In this document: positions 51,056 to 59,272 of the stretch, piece by piece
Position numbering within the stretch: position 1 is the first letter of the stretch
Layout of the letters: every line of letters starts with the position of its first letter
Virus record (IMG/VR): IMGVR_UViG_3300032220_000699
Location: 62,001-126,000 of that record
Strand: one strand, 5' to 3'
DNA length: 64,000 bases
Source of the DNA: a virus
Position numbers and translations under genes: made by a program
Notes under the pieces: model-generated
Told to the model about the DNA's origin: nothing
The model's input: the letters and a program-made list of their open reading frames with translations, nothing else
Databases searched by the model: none

Positions 51056-51131
51056 TGGCTCCCCGACCTGGGCTCGAACCAGGGACCTACGGATTAACAG
51101 TCCGGCGCTCTACCGACTGAGCTATCGAGGA
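51056..51131 (-). tRNA. tRNA-Asn (anticodon GUU)
   Basis: 76 nt with encoded CCA. The acceptor TCCTCGA pairs with TCGGGGA, the D-arm is GCTCAGTCGGTAGAGC, the anticodon loop is CTGTTAA, and the T-arm is CCTGG-TTCGAGC-CCAGG. All arms are canonical. Confidence 0.95.
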
Positions 51132-51174
51132 ATTACGTTACTCTTTTCAAATAATACTGGAAACTAGTAACTTT

Positions 51175-51642
51175 TTAATATGGTTTAGGAATAGGTCCAA
51201 AAACCTCAAAGATTTCTAGGGCTTGACTATTACCTTCGTAGGCCCAGTAATTCATATTGTTAACTTGTAACCATTTTCTATTAGGTTCAGTGTCATCCCG
51301 GCATTCAGCAGGGAAGAAAGGACCATTTGTTCCTTTGCTACAAACCCAATAATAATGATTAGCTATTAACTGATTATTAGAAGTGATCTTCTCGAAATGA
51401 AGATTGTTTTTCTCCGGATCTCGAGATTTCAATAAAGCTTCGATCTGGTCAACCAAAGCTATGCGTTTATTGAGTTCTTCATCATTATCCAAAATAAATG
51501 GATATTGTTTATCTTTATACCAAACTGACAACTTCACACTGTTATCAGAGTAGTACAATGCATGTGCTTTATTTTCACCAGGAGGAAGTCGTCTGTGCAA
51601 TTCTTGTAGAACTACACCAATAGAAGTTGACATTGTAGTCAT
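51175..51642 (-). CDS. Protein of unknown function
   Basis: 155 aa after AAGGGA. Alpha/beta, with a C-terminal Trp/Tyr-rich portion (ANHYYWVCSKGTNGPFFPAE). Nothing is recognised. It follows dCTP deaminase by 9 bp. Confidence 0.4.
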   Translation of the reverse strand: MTTMSTSIGVVLQELHRRLPPGENKAHALYYSDNSVKLSVWYKDKQYPFILDNDEELNKRIALVDQIEALLKSRDPEKNNLHFEKITSNNQLIANHYYWVCSKGTNGPFFPAECRDDTEPNRKWLQVNNMNYWAYEGNSQALEIFEVFGPIPKPY

Positions 51643-51651
51643 TTATTTCCC

Positions 51652-52434
51652 TTACATCTTAGGAAGAACTGGTCCTGCTTCCTGATGCTGATATTTACCA
51701 TCACGATCAGCATAAGAAGTGAAACAATTCTCACCTTCAAAGAAAAGCACTTGTGCAGCGCCTTCGTTTGCGAATAGCATTGCAGGAAGAGGTGTCGTAT
51801 TGGAGAACTCCAATGTAACATAACCTTCCCATTCTGCTTCAAGTGGTGTAGCAATACACACAATACCACAACGAGCATAAGTAGACTTACCAAGAACAAC
51901 TCCAGTCACATTGCGTGGCATACGAATATATTCTTTCGATGCTGCAAGTACAAATGAGTTCGGAGGAATAATACAAACATCACCTTCAAACTCACTAAAC
52001 GAACCACGGTCAAAGTTCTTAGGATTAACAACTGTAGAATTAATATTGGTAAAGATTTTAAATTCATGACCAATACGAAGATCATAACCGAAACTTGATG
52101 TTCCATAAGAAATAATCTTATCACCTTTTTCATTTTTATTAACGCTACCAAAATGGAAAGGTTCAATCATGGGTTTCCAATTGTCCAGTTCCTTTTCAGT
52201 GATAGGACGAATAATATTGGTTTCCATTACAGGAAGTTGTGGGTGTCCTACCTTACCAATTTCTTCATTGGTAACAAGTAGTTCATGATAAACATCTTGA
52301 TGATGTTGAATTTGTTGCTGCATTGGAGTAAAGAATGGATGCACTGCGTATTCAATACTACCATCATACTTCTCAACAACATGCGTCGGCCGTTGAGATT
52401 GTGCACGTAGCCACAGATCAGACTTGATGCTCAT
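51652..52434 (-). CDS. dcd: dCTP deaminase
   Basis: 260 aa. It deaminates dCTP to dUTP on the route to dTTP. The core is [12 protein letters not shown] (about residue 110), then [31 protein letters not shown] with the substrate-contacting Ser/Arg pair, and the catalytic Glu region [16 protein letters not shown]. The C-terminus has the [10 protein letters not shown] closing strand. The first 80 residues are an N-terminal extension longer than in cellular enzymes. It acts with the ribonucleotide reductase and the MazG-like protein in phage nucleotide supply. Confidence 0.85.
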   Translation of the reverse strand: MSIKSDLWLRAQSQRPTHVVEKYDGSIEYAVHPFFTPMQQQIQHHQDVYHELLVTNEEIGKVGHPQLPVMETNIIRPITEKELDNWKPMIEPFHFGSVNKNEKGDKIISYGTSSFGYDLRIGHEFKIFTNINSTVVNPKNFDRGSFSEFEGDVCIIPPNSFVLAASKEYIRMPRNVTGVVLGKSTYARCGIVCIATPLEAEWEGYVTLEFSNTTPLPAMLFANEGAAQVLFFEGENCFTSYADRDGKYQHQEAGPVLPKM

Positions 52435-52904
52435 TTCCTTTTCTTCCTTTTTGGACGACCGATATAAGAGGTCTTGTTTTGTTTCTGGAGTTTCATTAGC
52501 TCCAGCTTAAGGTCAATTCGATTCGGATGTTTTTGTACAGCTTTTTGCAACTCCTCAAGTGTCCACTGAGTATGCATTTTATTATACGCAGACTCGGTGA
52601 ACACTTGGGTTATTTTCTTCATACCGTTCCAGATAACTTTACAAGCTTTAGCAAAATCTTCTTGCTCTTTAGTTACACCTGGACGTTCTTGTCTTATTTT
52701 TTCATGAAGTTCTGGAAATGCAAACCGAAGTCTATCTTTTTCATAATCTTCACGAGGAATAATAAATGGCATAGGAGGACGATGACAAGCCTCTTTATAA
52801 AGTCTCTCCATTTCTTCCGGAGATCTATTAAGTAGAGAATGACCATAATTGATATTCTCTATAATTTCTTCATGAGATAATTCTTTCCAACCAGGAAGTA
52901 TCAT
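52431..52904 (-). CDS. Protein of unknown function with shared C-terminal module
   Basis: 157 aa, basic and helical. The last 40 residues ([20 protein letters not shown] region, then a Lys/Arg-rich end) are closely related to the C-terminus of the neighbouring 92-aa gene. Its ends overlap both neighbours by 4 nt. Confidence 0.45.
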   Translation of the reverse strand: MILPGWKELSHEEIIENINYGHSLLNRSPEEMERLYKEACHRPPMPFIIPREDYEKDRLRFAFPELHEKIRQERPGVTKEQEDFAKACKVIWNGMKKITQVFTESAYNKMHTQWTLEELQKAVQKHPNRIDLKLELMKLQKQNKTSYIGRPKRKKRK

Positions 52905-53179
52905 TTCTTTTTCTTCCTTTTACCGATCTTCGGTTTGACTCGACTTTGAAGTTTCATTAACTCCATTTTCAAATCGGTACGTTGTGGATGTTTAGCAACA
53001 AGTTTTTGCAGTTCAGCTAAACGATCAAGATCCACATGACTATTGCCACGAACATCAACACTATTAAAATTAGTTTGATGATGATATGGATAAATTACAT
53101 TAATAGATGTCCCGGCAGTAATACAACCAGTGATTGTTAAAGTCCCACTGGTTGCGTTATAGTCAGAAAATAACCCCAT
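52901..53179 (-). CDS. Small protein with shared C-terminal module
   Basis: 92 aa. The N-terminal half is beta-like (NATSGTLTITGCITAGTSIN). The C-terminal half is ELQKLVAKHPQRTDLKMEL plus a basic tail, the same module as in the gene that follows. It starts after AGGAG. Confidence 0.45.
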   Translation of the reverse strand: MGLFSDYNATSGTLTITGCITAGTSINVIYPYHHQTNFNSVDVRGNSHVDLDRLAELQKLVAKHPQRTDLKMELMKLQSRVKPKIGKRKKKK

Positions 53180-53188
53180 AACTTTCTC

Positions 53189-53434
53189 CTAAACAGGAAT
53201 TTGCATTGGTCGATAATGCGAGTTATAATTGCGACGCTGGATTGATAAATTAATACCGATACGTTTTGATTCTTGTTCACATTTAATCTGGAACCAAGTC
53301 TTACGTTTGGTGACACGGTTTTCATAACGAAGACGCCTAAGAGTACCACGAACGCCAGCGGGACGATGTCGAACAAAACGCTTAGTCCAGAAAATCGAAA
53401 TATAAGGACTGATATACTTAAAACAATTAGCCAT
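53189..53434 (-). CDS. Small highly basic protein
   Basis: 81 aa, rich in Arg, with many Tyr and Phe (FWTKRFVRHRPAGVRGTLRRL). Probably nucleic-acid-binding; family unknown. First in the unit under the motif at 53465. Confidence 0.45.
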   Translation of the reverse strand: MANCFKYISPYISIFWTKRFVRHRPAGVRGTLRRLRYENRVTKRKTWFQIKCEQESKRIGINLSIQRRNYNSHYRPMQIPV

Positions 53435-53464
53435 TTATTATCTCCTATCATATAGACAGTTATT

Positions 53465-53473
53465 ATATATGTA
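53465..53473 (-). promoter_or_regulatory. Conserved ACATATATA promoter motif
   Basis: Minus-strand CCTACATATATAATAACTG 30 nt upstream of the 81-aa gene. Confidence 0.6.
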
Positions 53474-53481
53474 GGTAAAAA

Positions 53482-53889
53482 TTATCCTATTGTTAAAGAT
53501 TGCAAATGTTCAGAATAAGGTTCAATATACTGTCTATCATCATGATCAACATGTTCTAAAAGAATTTTATGCAGTCTCTGAATTAATAAATATTTATTAC
53601 TACCTTTATCTTTTAAACTAGTAATAATTTTATTAAACTCACATTTAAGTCTGGTGTGAGAATCAAAGTGAGCTACTATATATTTGAAATTAATTTGTCT
53701 CATTAATTCTTCTTCATATTCTAAATGATAAATAAAAATTTTATTTAACTCTTCTATTTTTTCAAACAACGTTTCTATTGCTGAAGTTTTATTTCTTAAT
53801 ATTTCATTTGATATCATGAGAATAGATAGATGTTGTTTATCTATTTCTTCTATGTTTGTTTTGTAGTGTACAAATGCTTCAGGGGACAT
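53482..53889 (-). CDS. Hemerythrin-like diiron protein
   Basis: 135 aa, the normal bacteriohemerythrin size. All metal ligands are visible in order: His in EEIDKQH, His in FIYHLEYEEE with the Glu four residues on, the two His in AHFDSH, and His-x4-Asp in EHVDHDD. The four-helix fold is clear. Such proteins bind O2 or iron at a diiron site. In a phage it could buffer oxygen or NO, or supply iron. The ribosome site is weak. It lies after a 188-aa gene and is followed by a promoter-linked unit. Confidence 0.75.
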   Translation of the reverse strand: MSPEAFVHYKTNIEEIDKQHLSILMISNEILRNKTSAIETLFEKIEELNKIFIYHLEYEEELMRQINFKYIVAHFDSHTRLKCEFNKIITSLKDKGSNKYLLIQRLHKILLEHVDHDDRQYIEPYSEHLQSLTIG

Positions 53890-53916
53890 CGCTAAATCTT
53901 TCTTTAAACTAATTAA

Positions 53917-54483
53917 TTATGAGAAACGACCACCAGAATCACCACCACCAGGTTTACGTTTAATTAGATTACGTATGCCTTGGTAATCTGGTTTCTCAAC
54001 AACCTTGCGCTCTTCTTCAGCTCTAACCAATGGGTTAACCAAACCAATGTTAACCTTCTTACTAATAAACAGATTATCAATAACTTCACGAGGTTTAGCT
54101 TTCTCGTAAATATGTTTAGATAGTTTTTCAAGAGCCGTTATAAGCTCTTTATTATTCTGAGCATCCATTTGTCCATGAATACTCACACGAATATATTCTT
54201 TCCATTCTGCAAGATATAATTCAATATGCTTATGCATAGTAATCATATCTTCACGATTAGGAATTTGTACTTCTATACCTCGATCATAATAATCAAGAAT
54301 TTTGCTAATAGGAATTTTAACCATTGTAAGATTATTTTCAAGCATCTTATCAACGTTTTTATTCTGAGTAATATAAGTTCCAAAACGTCTAATGTGTTCT
54401 GGATCTAATGTAGTTTGTTCTGGAATATAAACTGTGTAAAGATTATCCCATATCTTCGGCGCGTGCATTGACGGGAACGTCAT
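53917..54483 (-). CDS. Protein of unknown function
   Basis: 188 aa after TAGGAG. A helical middle and a short Gly/Arg-rich tail (RKPGGGDSGGRFS). No signal or motif. It is in the same unit as the hemerythrin; whether they work together is unknown. Confidence 0.4.
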   Translation of the reverse strand: MTFPSMHAPKIWDNLYTVYIPEQTTLDPEHIRRFGTYITQNKNVDKMLENNLTMVKIPISKILDYYDRGIEVQIPNREDMITMHKHIELYLAEWKEYIRVSIHGQMDAQNNKELITALEKLSKHIYEKAKPREVIDNLFISKKVNIGLVNPLVRAEEERKVVEKPDYQGIRNLIKRKPGGGDSGGRFS

Positions 54484-54521
54484 GATGTACTCCTAGCATT
54501 AATCAATTTATTTTGTTAAAT

Positions 54522-54560
54522 ATAAAAAAAGAAAAGAGACTACCATATGGTAGTCTCTTA
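54522..54560 (-). terminator. Rho-independent terminator
   Basis: The stem AAGAGACTACCAT/ATGGTAGTCTCTT is followed on the minus strand by TTCTTTTTTTATA. Confidence 0.85.
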
Positions 54561-54563
54561 TTT

Positions 54564-55613
54564 TTAATACCGAACTGTTTTAATTTTCATGATGATGGTG
54601 TCACCATTTCTTAAAACAAAAGTAAAAATATCACCGCTGACAGATACAGCCTCATTTATATTTGTAGGTTCAATATACTCAGGCATACTGAATTTATCTG
54701 TAGAAATAAAGTTAAAGTTTATATAATTATCACGAACATCAGGTCGAATAGTTTTAGGATCTACTTTTGTACCATCAGCCTTTGTATACGAGATAACCTG
54801 AACTTCTTCTTGTTTAGGGTCACGACAGAGGCTAACATTTAATATTTCCAAATGTTCAGCCAATTTACCGCCATAGAGTTTCCACTCATTGATTAAGCAA
54901 CTAACAATATCAAAACTCAAGACCTTTAACTTTGTACAAAGTGCAAGAAGTTCTTTAGTAACTTTTTCAGGAACTTTCATATCGTCACAATACTCCTGAA
55001 TAACATCATCACTAAGGCGAGCATACTTGAAGTGGTAGTGAACACGACCAGGTCGATTTAATAAATATTCAGAAATAAGCCCAACATCATTTTCTGTAAA
55101 TAGATGTAGACGCTTAGAATTACCAAGTCCATCTAGTAGACTTAATAAACCAGATTGTGTAGGAACACCACCGCCACTATCATAAGTCTTATAGTTTTTA
55201 CCGAACTCGTCAAAAACCAAAACACAGTTTCCAACGTTTTCGATAAAATTAAATATTTCTGCACCTGGATAAGGTTTATTAATTTGGATAACAGGGGTAC
55301 CTGTGTCAATCATTGCATTTGCAATGAACTTAGTGAAAAGAGATTTACCAGAACCTTTAAGACCTGTTGACAGAATTCCTGTATTACCTTGCTTACGAAG
55401 ATGTGTTTTAATAACACGTTCTGCCGCCGCAGCATAATTCCCATATGTTTTAGCAGGTAATGAATATTTATCAGCAACTTCTAAAAGGTAAAAACCATTA
55501 TCTCTATCAAATTCCAGAGAGTAAAGTTTAGAATTAAGACTTTCAGTCTTTAGTCCATCGGGCAACTTTTCAACAAAAGTCTTTTGCCCAGAAATAATGA
55601 ATTGTACCGACAT
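54564..55613 (-). CDS. AAA+ ATPase
   Basis: 349 aa. Walker A is GLKGSGKS (about residue 84-91), Walker B is CVLVFDEFG (about 130-138), sensor-like residues lie in RLHLFTEND, and an arginine-rich RPGRVHYHF follows. The C-terminal 130 residues are a separate beta domain. These AAA+ proteins remodel other proteins or DNA-protein complexes. Here it is a single-gene unit. Partner and substrate are unknown; a replication or assembly role is plausible. Confidence 0.75.
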   Translation of the reverse strand: MSVQFIISGQKTFVEKLPDGLKTESLNSKLYSLEFDRDNGFYLLEVADKYSLPAKTYGNYAAAAERVIKTHLRKQGNTGILSTGLKGSGKSLFTKFIANAMIDTGTPVIQINKPYPGAEIFNFIENVGNCVLVFDEFGKNYKTYDSGGGVPTQSGLLSLLDGLGNSKRLHLFTENDVGLISEYLLNRPGRVHYHFKYARLSDDVIQEYCDDMKVPEKVTKELLALCTKLKVLSFDIVSCLINEWKLYGGKLAEHLEILNVSLCRDPKQEEVQVISYTKADGTKVDPKTIRPDVRDNYINFNFISTDKFSMPEYIEPTNINEAVSVSGDIFTFVLRNGDTIIMKIKTVRY

Positions 55614-55677
55614 GTTTCGTCCTCAATAAGTTTCAACCGATGTGACAAATATTTTTTATTCAATCAAAGCCAATTAT

Positions 55678-55684
55678 TATATGT
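55678..55684 (-). promoter_or_regulatory. ACATATA-type promoter motif
   Basis: Minus-strand TATACATATAATAATTGG about 65 nt upstream of the AAA+ gene. Confidence 0.5.
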
Positions 55685-55701
55685 ATAGTTATAACTGATT
55701 C

Positions 55702-55738
55702 AAAAACAAATAAGACTGGAGGGTAACCTCCAGTCTTA
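55702..55738 (-). terminator. Rho-independent terminator
   Basis: The stem AAGACTGGAGG/CCTCCAGTCTT is followed on the minus strand by ATTTGTTTTTG. Confidence 0.85.
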
Positions 55739-55741
55739 TCA

Positions 55742-56236
55742 TTACCAATTTTCTAAACTCTTTTTATCTTTGATCATCTCTTCTAATTTATCAAGAGCTT
55801 GTAATTTATCAGGTATATATTCTTTATCTGACGCAGAGTTAATTTTTTCACGTGCATTTTTCATAGTTTCCCATGAATAAGGCACAGCGTCTCCTTCTGA
55901 ATCATGTTTAGAATCATCTTTACGTACATATTCAGCAGTAACCCAGATATCTGTACTACCTTTATAAAGTTTAGCTCTTTCAGGTTTATCAAACTCAAAT
56001 TCATGAGTAATCTCTAATCCAATAGGTTTTACATTTTTAATAAGAATACCAACTTCTTCTAAACATTCTTTAATAGCCGTATTGATAAGATCATCGCCAT
56101 TATCAAATCCACCGCCAGGAAAAATATATGAAGAAAATTTACCTTTAATATATTTCTTACAAAGAAGAATAGAGTTACCATTTGTGATAATAACTCTAAC
56201 ACATTTTCGAAGTGTTCTTGTATCTTGTTCCGACAT
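55742..56236 (-). CDS. Nudix-family hydrolase with atypical box
   Basis: 164 aa from the ATG at 56236 (GAGG ahead). The Nudix segment is FPGGGFDNGDDLINTAIKEC with LEEVGI next. The first conserved Glu is Asp and the usual Arg of RExxEE is Glu, but LEEVG is intact. Such enzymes cut nucleoside diphosphates linked to other groups. The altered box may change or reduce activity. It lies just downstream of a structural-type gene, with 11 bp between. Confidence 0.65.
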   Translation of the reverse strand: MSEQDTRTLRKCVRVIITNGNSILLCKKYIKGKFSSYIFPGGGFDNGDDLINTAIKECLEEVGILIKNVKPIGLEITHEFEFDKPERAKLYKGSTDIWVTAEYVRKDDSKHDSEGDAVPYSWETMKNAREKINSASDKEYIPDKLQALDKLEEMIKDKKSLENW

Positions 56237-56247
56237 ATTAACCTCAG

Positions 56248-57621
56248 TTAAGAATTTACTTTTATTAAGAACCAAAGGACAGGAAGCAAATAAAGCTGAT
56301 GAAGTAAACTAAACTCCATATACTTTTCAATAGCAATAACTAGATCTTCTTTAGCAATAGCTTGTTTAGTCACATGCTTAAAGATTAAAAGTTCAATATA
56401 ACTCAGATTAGCAAAGGTGGAATTATCTGTTATATAGTTATAAAAGTTTTCAGATACTACATAGTAGTCATCTAAGAATAATTCATGTAAAAGATGCTGA
56501 TTAAAAACAGCATTATTATTGACAGCCTGGATAGGAATAACAGGAACAAAATAGTTCTTAGTCGACTTAACTGACTCAATAAAGGAATTCAGTTCAGCGT
56601 CAGGAGCAATTTCATCTATATTTACAGACGTATTAGGTTCCACAGGAAAATTAATGTAGTCAGCACCTGTGTGAAATACAGTCCCAAGCCTAGCTCTATT
56701 CGGAAGCATATGACTTGGTATAAAATTATAACGTTTATTAATACCGCTGATAGTATTAATATTTCTGGTAAATAATAAGTCAAATATGGATTTTTGGTTA
56801 ATGTACTTATTATCACCGTAATTGTGCCTAAAGAATGGAACATCTGCTAACTCACGATAGTCAATGATCTTAGAGAGAAAACCTAATAACAAAGGATCAT
56901 AGACTTTGTAAGGTAATCCAGGAATAAGAATAGTACCAGCTTCTTTTTGCGCAAACGTGGAGAAGTAGTAATCCTTAGATTCCTGTGTTAAAACTCTAAG
57001 ACGATCAATAGCTTCTTTAACAGACGGCTTTATAAGCACATCACGATTAAAGTAGTTTGTATCTTTGTTAAAGAAATAAGAATCCTGGATACGTGCTTTA
57101 AGACTAGCAATGAAATCAGGTTCTTCTGATGTATAGTAAAGAAGATTATAATTAATTTCGTAAATAGAATCTTTACGGAATGTTTTACGAACAACACTGT
57201 TAACCATGAAGACAGCATCTTCACCAGAGTCAACAGGTGCAATGAAGATATCACCTACATTAGGTGTTAAACTATAAGGACTTAGCGCTGATCCAGTAAC
57301 AGTAGTGATACCTGTAGCGGCATCATAACTACTAGATAACGGAGAAGAAACTTGAATAACCATACCGTTAACTTCATAGTAAGGTTGATTCAGGTTAGGA
57401 ACACTCGGATCAAAGTTCTCAAGTGTATTATTCTTATTTAGAATTTGTCCATAGAAGTTAACAGTCCAAGGATAACCTTCAACATACTTCAATAAAGATG
57501 TAATTTTAGATTCAGGTACCAAGGTTGTAAATATAGATTTAGATGGTTCTTGAATTGCCTGTGGCAGTGTTTGTTCTGCCGCAACCGGTGGTTGGTCAGG
57601 TTGTAATCTAACTAAGCCCAT
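56248..57621 (-). CDS. Probable virion structural protein
   Basis: 457 aa from the ATG at 57621 (AAAGGA ahead). It has a Pro/Gln-rich N-terminus, a beta-rich middle, and a hydrophobic end (SLLHQLYLLPVLWFLIKVNS) that could be a membrane-contacting helix. Its length and composition resemble the structural proteins at the window start. No family is recognised. Confidence 0.4.
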   Translation of the reverse strand: MGLVRLQPDQPPVAAEQTLPQAIQEPSKSIFTTLVPESKITSLLKYVEGYPWTVNFYGQILNKNNTLENFDPSVPNLNQPYYEVNGMVIQVSSPLSSSYDAATGITTVTGSALSPYSLTPNVGDIFIAPVDSGEDAVFMVNSVVRKTFRKDSIYEINYNLLYYTSEEPDFIASLKARIQDSYFFNKDTNYFNRDVLIKPSVKEAIDRLRVLTQESKDYYFSTFAQKEAGTILIPGLPYKVYDPLLLGFLSKIIDYRELADVPFFRHNYGDNKYINQKSIFDLLFTRNINTISGINKRYNFIPSHMLPNRARLGTVFHTGADYINFPVEPNTSVNIDEIAPDAELNSFIESVKSTKNYFVPVIPIQAVNNNAVFNQHLLHELFLDDYYVVSENFYNYITDNSTFANLSYIELLIFKHVTKQAIAKEDLVIAIEKYMEFSLLHQLYLLPVLWFLIKVNS

Positions 57622-57655
57622 GATTGTTCCTTTATATAGAGTCAAATCATTTTTA

Positions 57656-57697
57656 AACAAAAAAAAAAACACCTACCCCCTGTTTGGGATAGGTGCT
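57656..57697 (-). terminator. Rho-independent terminator
   Basis: The stem CACCTATCCC/GGGGTAGGTG is followed on the minus strand by about nine T. Confidence 0.85.
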
Positions 57698-57702
57698 CTT
57701 TA

Positions 57703-58224
57703 TCAGTTCACAGTCTTACTGACAGGAACAGTTGCGCTGCTATCCATCATATCAGCTTGAAGTGTGTGAGCAAGATTATCAATGAACTGATCAAACCCAC
57801 CAGCATCTTGAATCATTTCATCAACTTTCTCATGGTTAATTGTGATAATACCTGGTTCATTAGGAATAGTAAAACCATCCCACCAGTGACCACAATAATC
57901 CATAGCAGCTTGCAACACTTCTCGAATATCCTTAATTCTGATCTGACCATTCTTATGTTCGATCAAACCAGATATTTCAGGATGAGCCATTTGATTATAA
58001 ACCCTAGCGTGTTGCAAAGGCTTAATCCAACGGAACAATTCATGCTGACCAAAATTGATCGATGTTTTTTCTTCTTTCTCCATCATGGTGACCATGAGTA
58101 TATCATCAACGATACTTTGCCGAAGTTCCTCATCCGACATATTGTTGATGCTGAAGATATTATTATGAACAACGCTAAACATCAAAACGTCATTCATTGT
58201 TTCTTCAATACTTCTTTTAAACAT
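57703..58224 (-). CDS. Protein of unknown function
   Basis: 173 aa after AGGAG. Acidic, helical, with His and Trp residues (FGQHELFRWIKPLQHAR; MDYCGHWWDGF). No known motif. Coupled to the 201-aa gene by an 8-bp gap. Confidence 0.4.
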   Translation of the reverse strand: MFKRSIEETMNDVLMFSVVHNNIFSINNMSDEELRQSIVDDILMVTMMEKEEKTSINFGQHELFRWIKPLQHARVYNQMAHPEISGLIEHKNGQIRIKDIREVLQAAMDYCGHWWDGFTIPNEPGIITINHEKVDEMIQDAGGFDQFIDNLAHTLQADMMDSSATVPVSKTVN

Positions 58225-58232
58225 GTCAGCTC

Positions 58233-58838
58233 CTAGCAGACGTATTTAACTTTCTGAGATTGATGAATTTCTTCCAACCGTTTACAGTGCGGTGTGTTGA
58301 CAGTATAGAAAGAATCTTTCTTGACCCGTTGCATGAAGGCTTCTACAGAAAAAGCAATATCATCCGGAGAAAAGTACTGACCGTTAGCCATCATGTAATG
58401 ATGACTATTTTCTTCATCATCGGAATCACCGCTGTAAGTACCCTTGAAGTATTCACCGAAAGTCAGTTCGATATATTCCACCCAAACAGTTTCATTGTTC
58501 AGATGGAACAAACCCCAGCTATGAGACAGAACAACAATGTCTTCATTTTCCAGTTTTACCTGGATACTGTTACTGGTTTTCAGAATGTTCAGGATATCAG
58601 TCATAGATTTCATCAAGAAATCATTCTTATTTATTTCGAAATTCTTGAACGGCACCCATTCTTTTTTCTGTTGATCACGATAATGGGTGTTGGAAATACC
58701 ATTATCATACCAATCAACAGCATTAACAGAACCACCGCCATAACCGGCAGCTGCGAAAGCTTTGTCGATGGTTTCGCCATAGATATGAGACTTCGAACCA
58801 TCCAGCCAGTAGACGGTAAACCATTGATTCCTATCCAT
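58233..58838 (-). CDS. Protein of unknown function
   Basis: 201 aa after AGGAG. It has a Trp/Tyr-rich N-terminus (QWFTVYWLDGSKSHIYG), a middle with many acidic residues (GDSDDEEN) and a basic end. No signal. First gene of its unit. Confidence 0.4.
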   Translation of the reverse strand: MDRNQWFTVYWLDGSKSHIYGETIDKAFAAAGYGGGSVNAVDWYDNGISNTHYRDQQKKEWVPFKNFEINKNDFLMKSMTDILNILKTSNSIQVKLENEDIVVLSHSWGLFHLNNETVWVEYIELTFGEYFKGTYSGDSDDEENSHHYMMANGQYFSPDDIAFSVEAFMQRVKKDSFYTVNTPHCKRLEEIHQSQKVKYVC

Positions 58839-58863
58839 TTGTTTCTCCTAATAACTTAATAAT

Positions 58864-58894
58864 TTAAAAAAACAAGAGACCCGAAGGTCTCTTA
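58864..58894 (-). terminator. Rho-independent terminator
   Basis: The stem AAGAGACC/GGTCTCTT is followed on the minus strand by GTTTTTTTAAATT. Confidence 0.8.
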
Positions 58895-58897
58895 TTC

Positions 58898-59134
58898 TTA
58901 GAAGTGGATAACCACTTGTTCTTCTTCAACAACCGGTTCCCATTTGAAAGGGAGATCTGCTGACGTCAAACCGTCGAGCGGAGTATGGATGGTCAGGTAA
59001 ATTTTACCTGTACCTTCTTTACCGTTGTTAAACACAGAAAACGGTTCCATCTCTTTGCCAGCAAAAACAGCATCGATGATGGTGTCAGATTTTTCACGAA
59101 CAGACAATTGTTTTTGCCCTTGAATCAGTTCCAT
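58898..59134 (-). CDS. Small protein of unknown function
   Basis: 78 aa from the ATG at 59134 (AAAGGAG ahead); longer readings upstream lack ribosome sites. Beta-type small domain (KIYLTIHTPLDG), acidic end. Function unknown. Confidence 0.45.
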   Translation of the reverse strand: MELIQGQKQLSVREKSDTIIDAVFAGKEMEPFSVFNNGKEGTGKIYLTIHTPLDGLTSADLPFKWEPVVEEEQVVIHF

Positions 59135-59209
59135 TTTTTTAACTCCTTTGTCCTTTTGGTGGAATAGTTTAAAGTAAGGACATAAACTTTGAACTATATA
59201 GTCAGATTT

Positions 59210-59218
59210 TATATATGT
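59210..59218 (-). promoter_or_regulatory. Conserved ACATATATA promoter motif
   Basis: Minus-strand GGTTACATATATAAAATCTG about 75 nt upstream of the 78-aa gene. Confidence 0.6.
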
Positions 59219-59225
59219 AACCAAA

Positions 59226-59271
59226 CATTTTTCAAACACAGCTAGCAGGGATTTCTCCCTGCTAGTTTTTT
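59226..59271 (-). terminator. Rho-independent terminator
   Basis: The stem CTAGCAGGGA/TCCCTGCTAG with a GAAA loop, preceded by an A-run and followed by a modest T-run (TTTGAAAAATG). Confidence 0.75.
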
Positions 59272-59272
59272 A

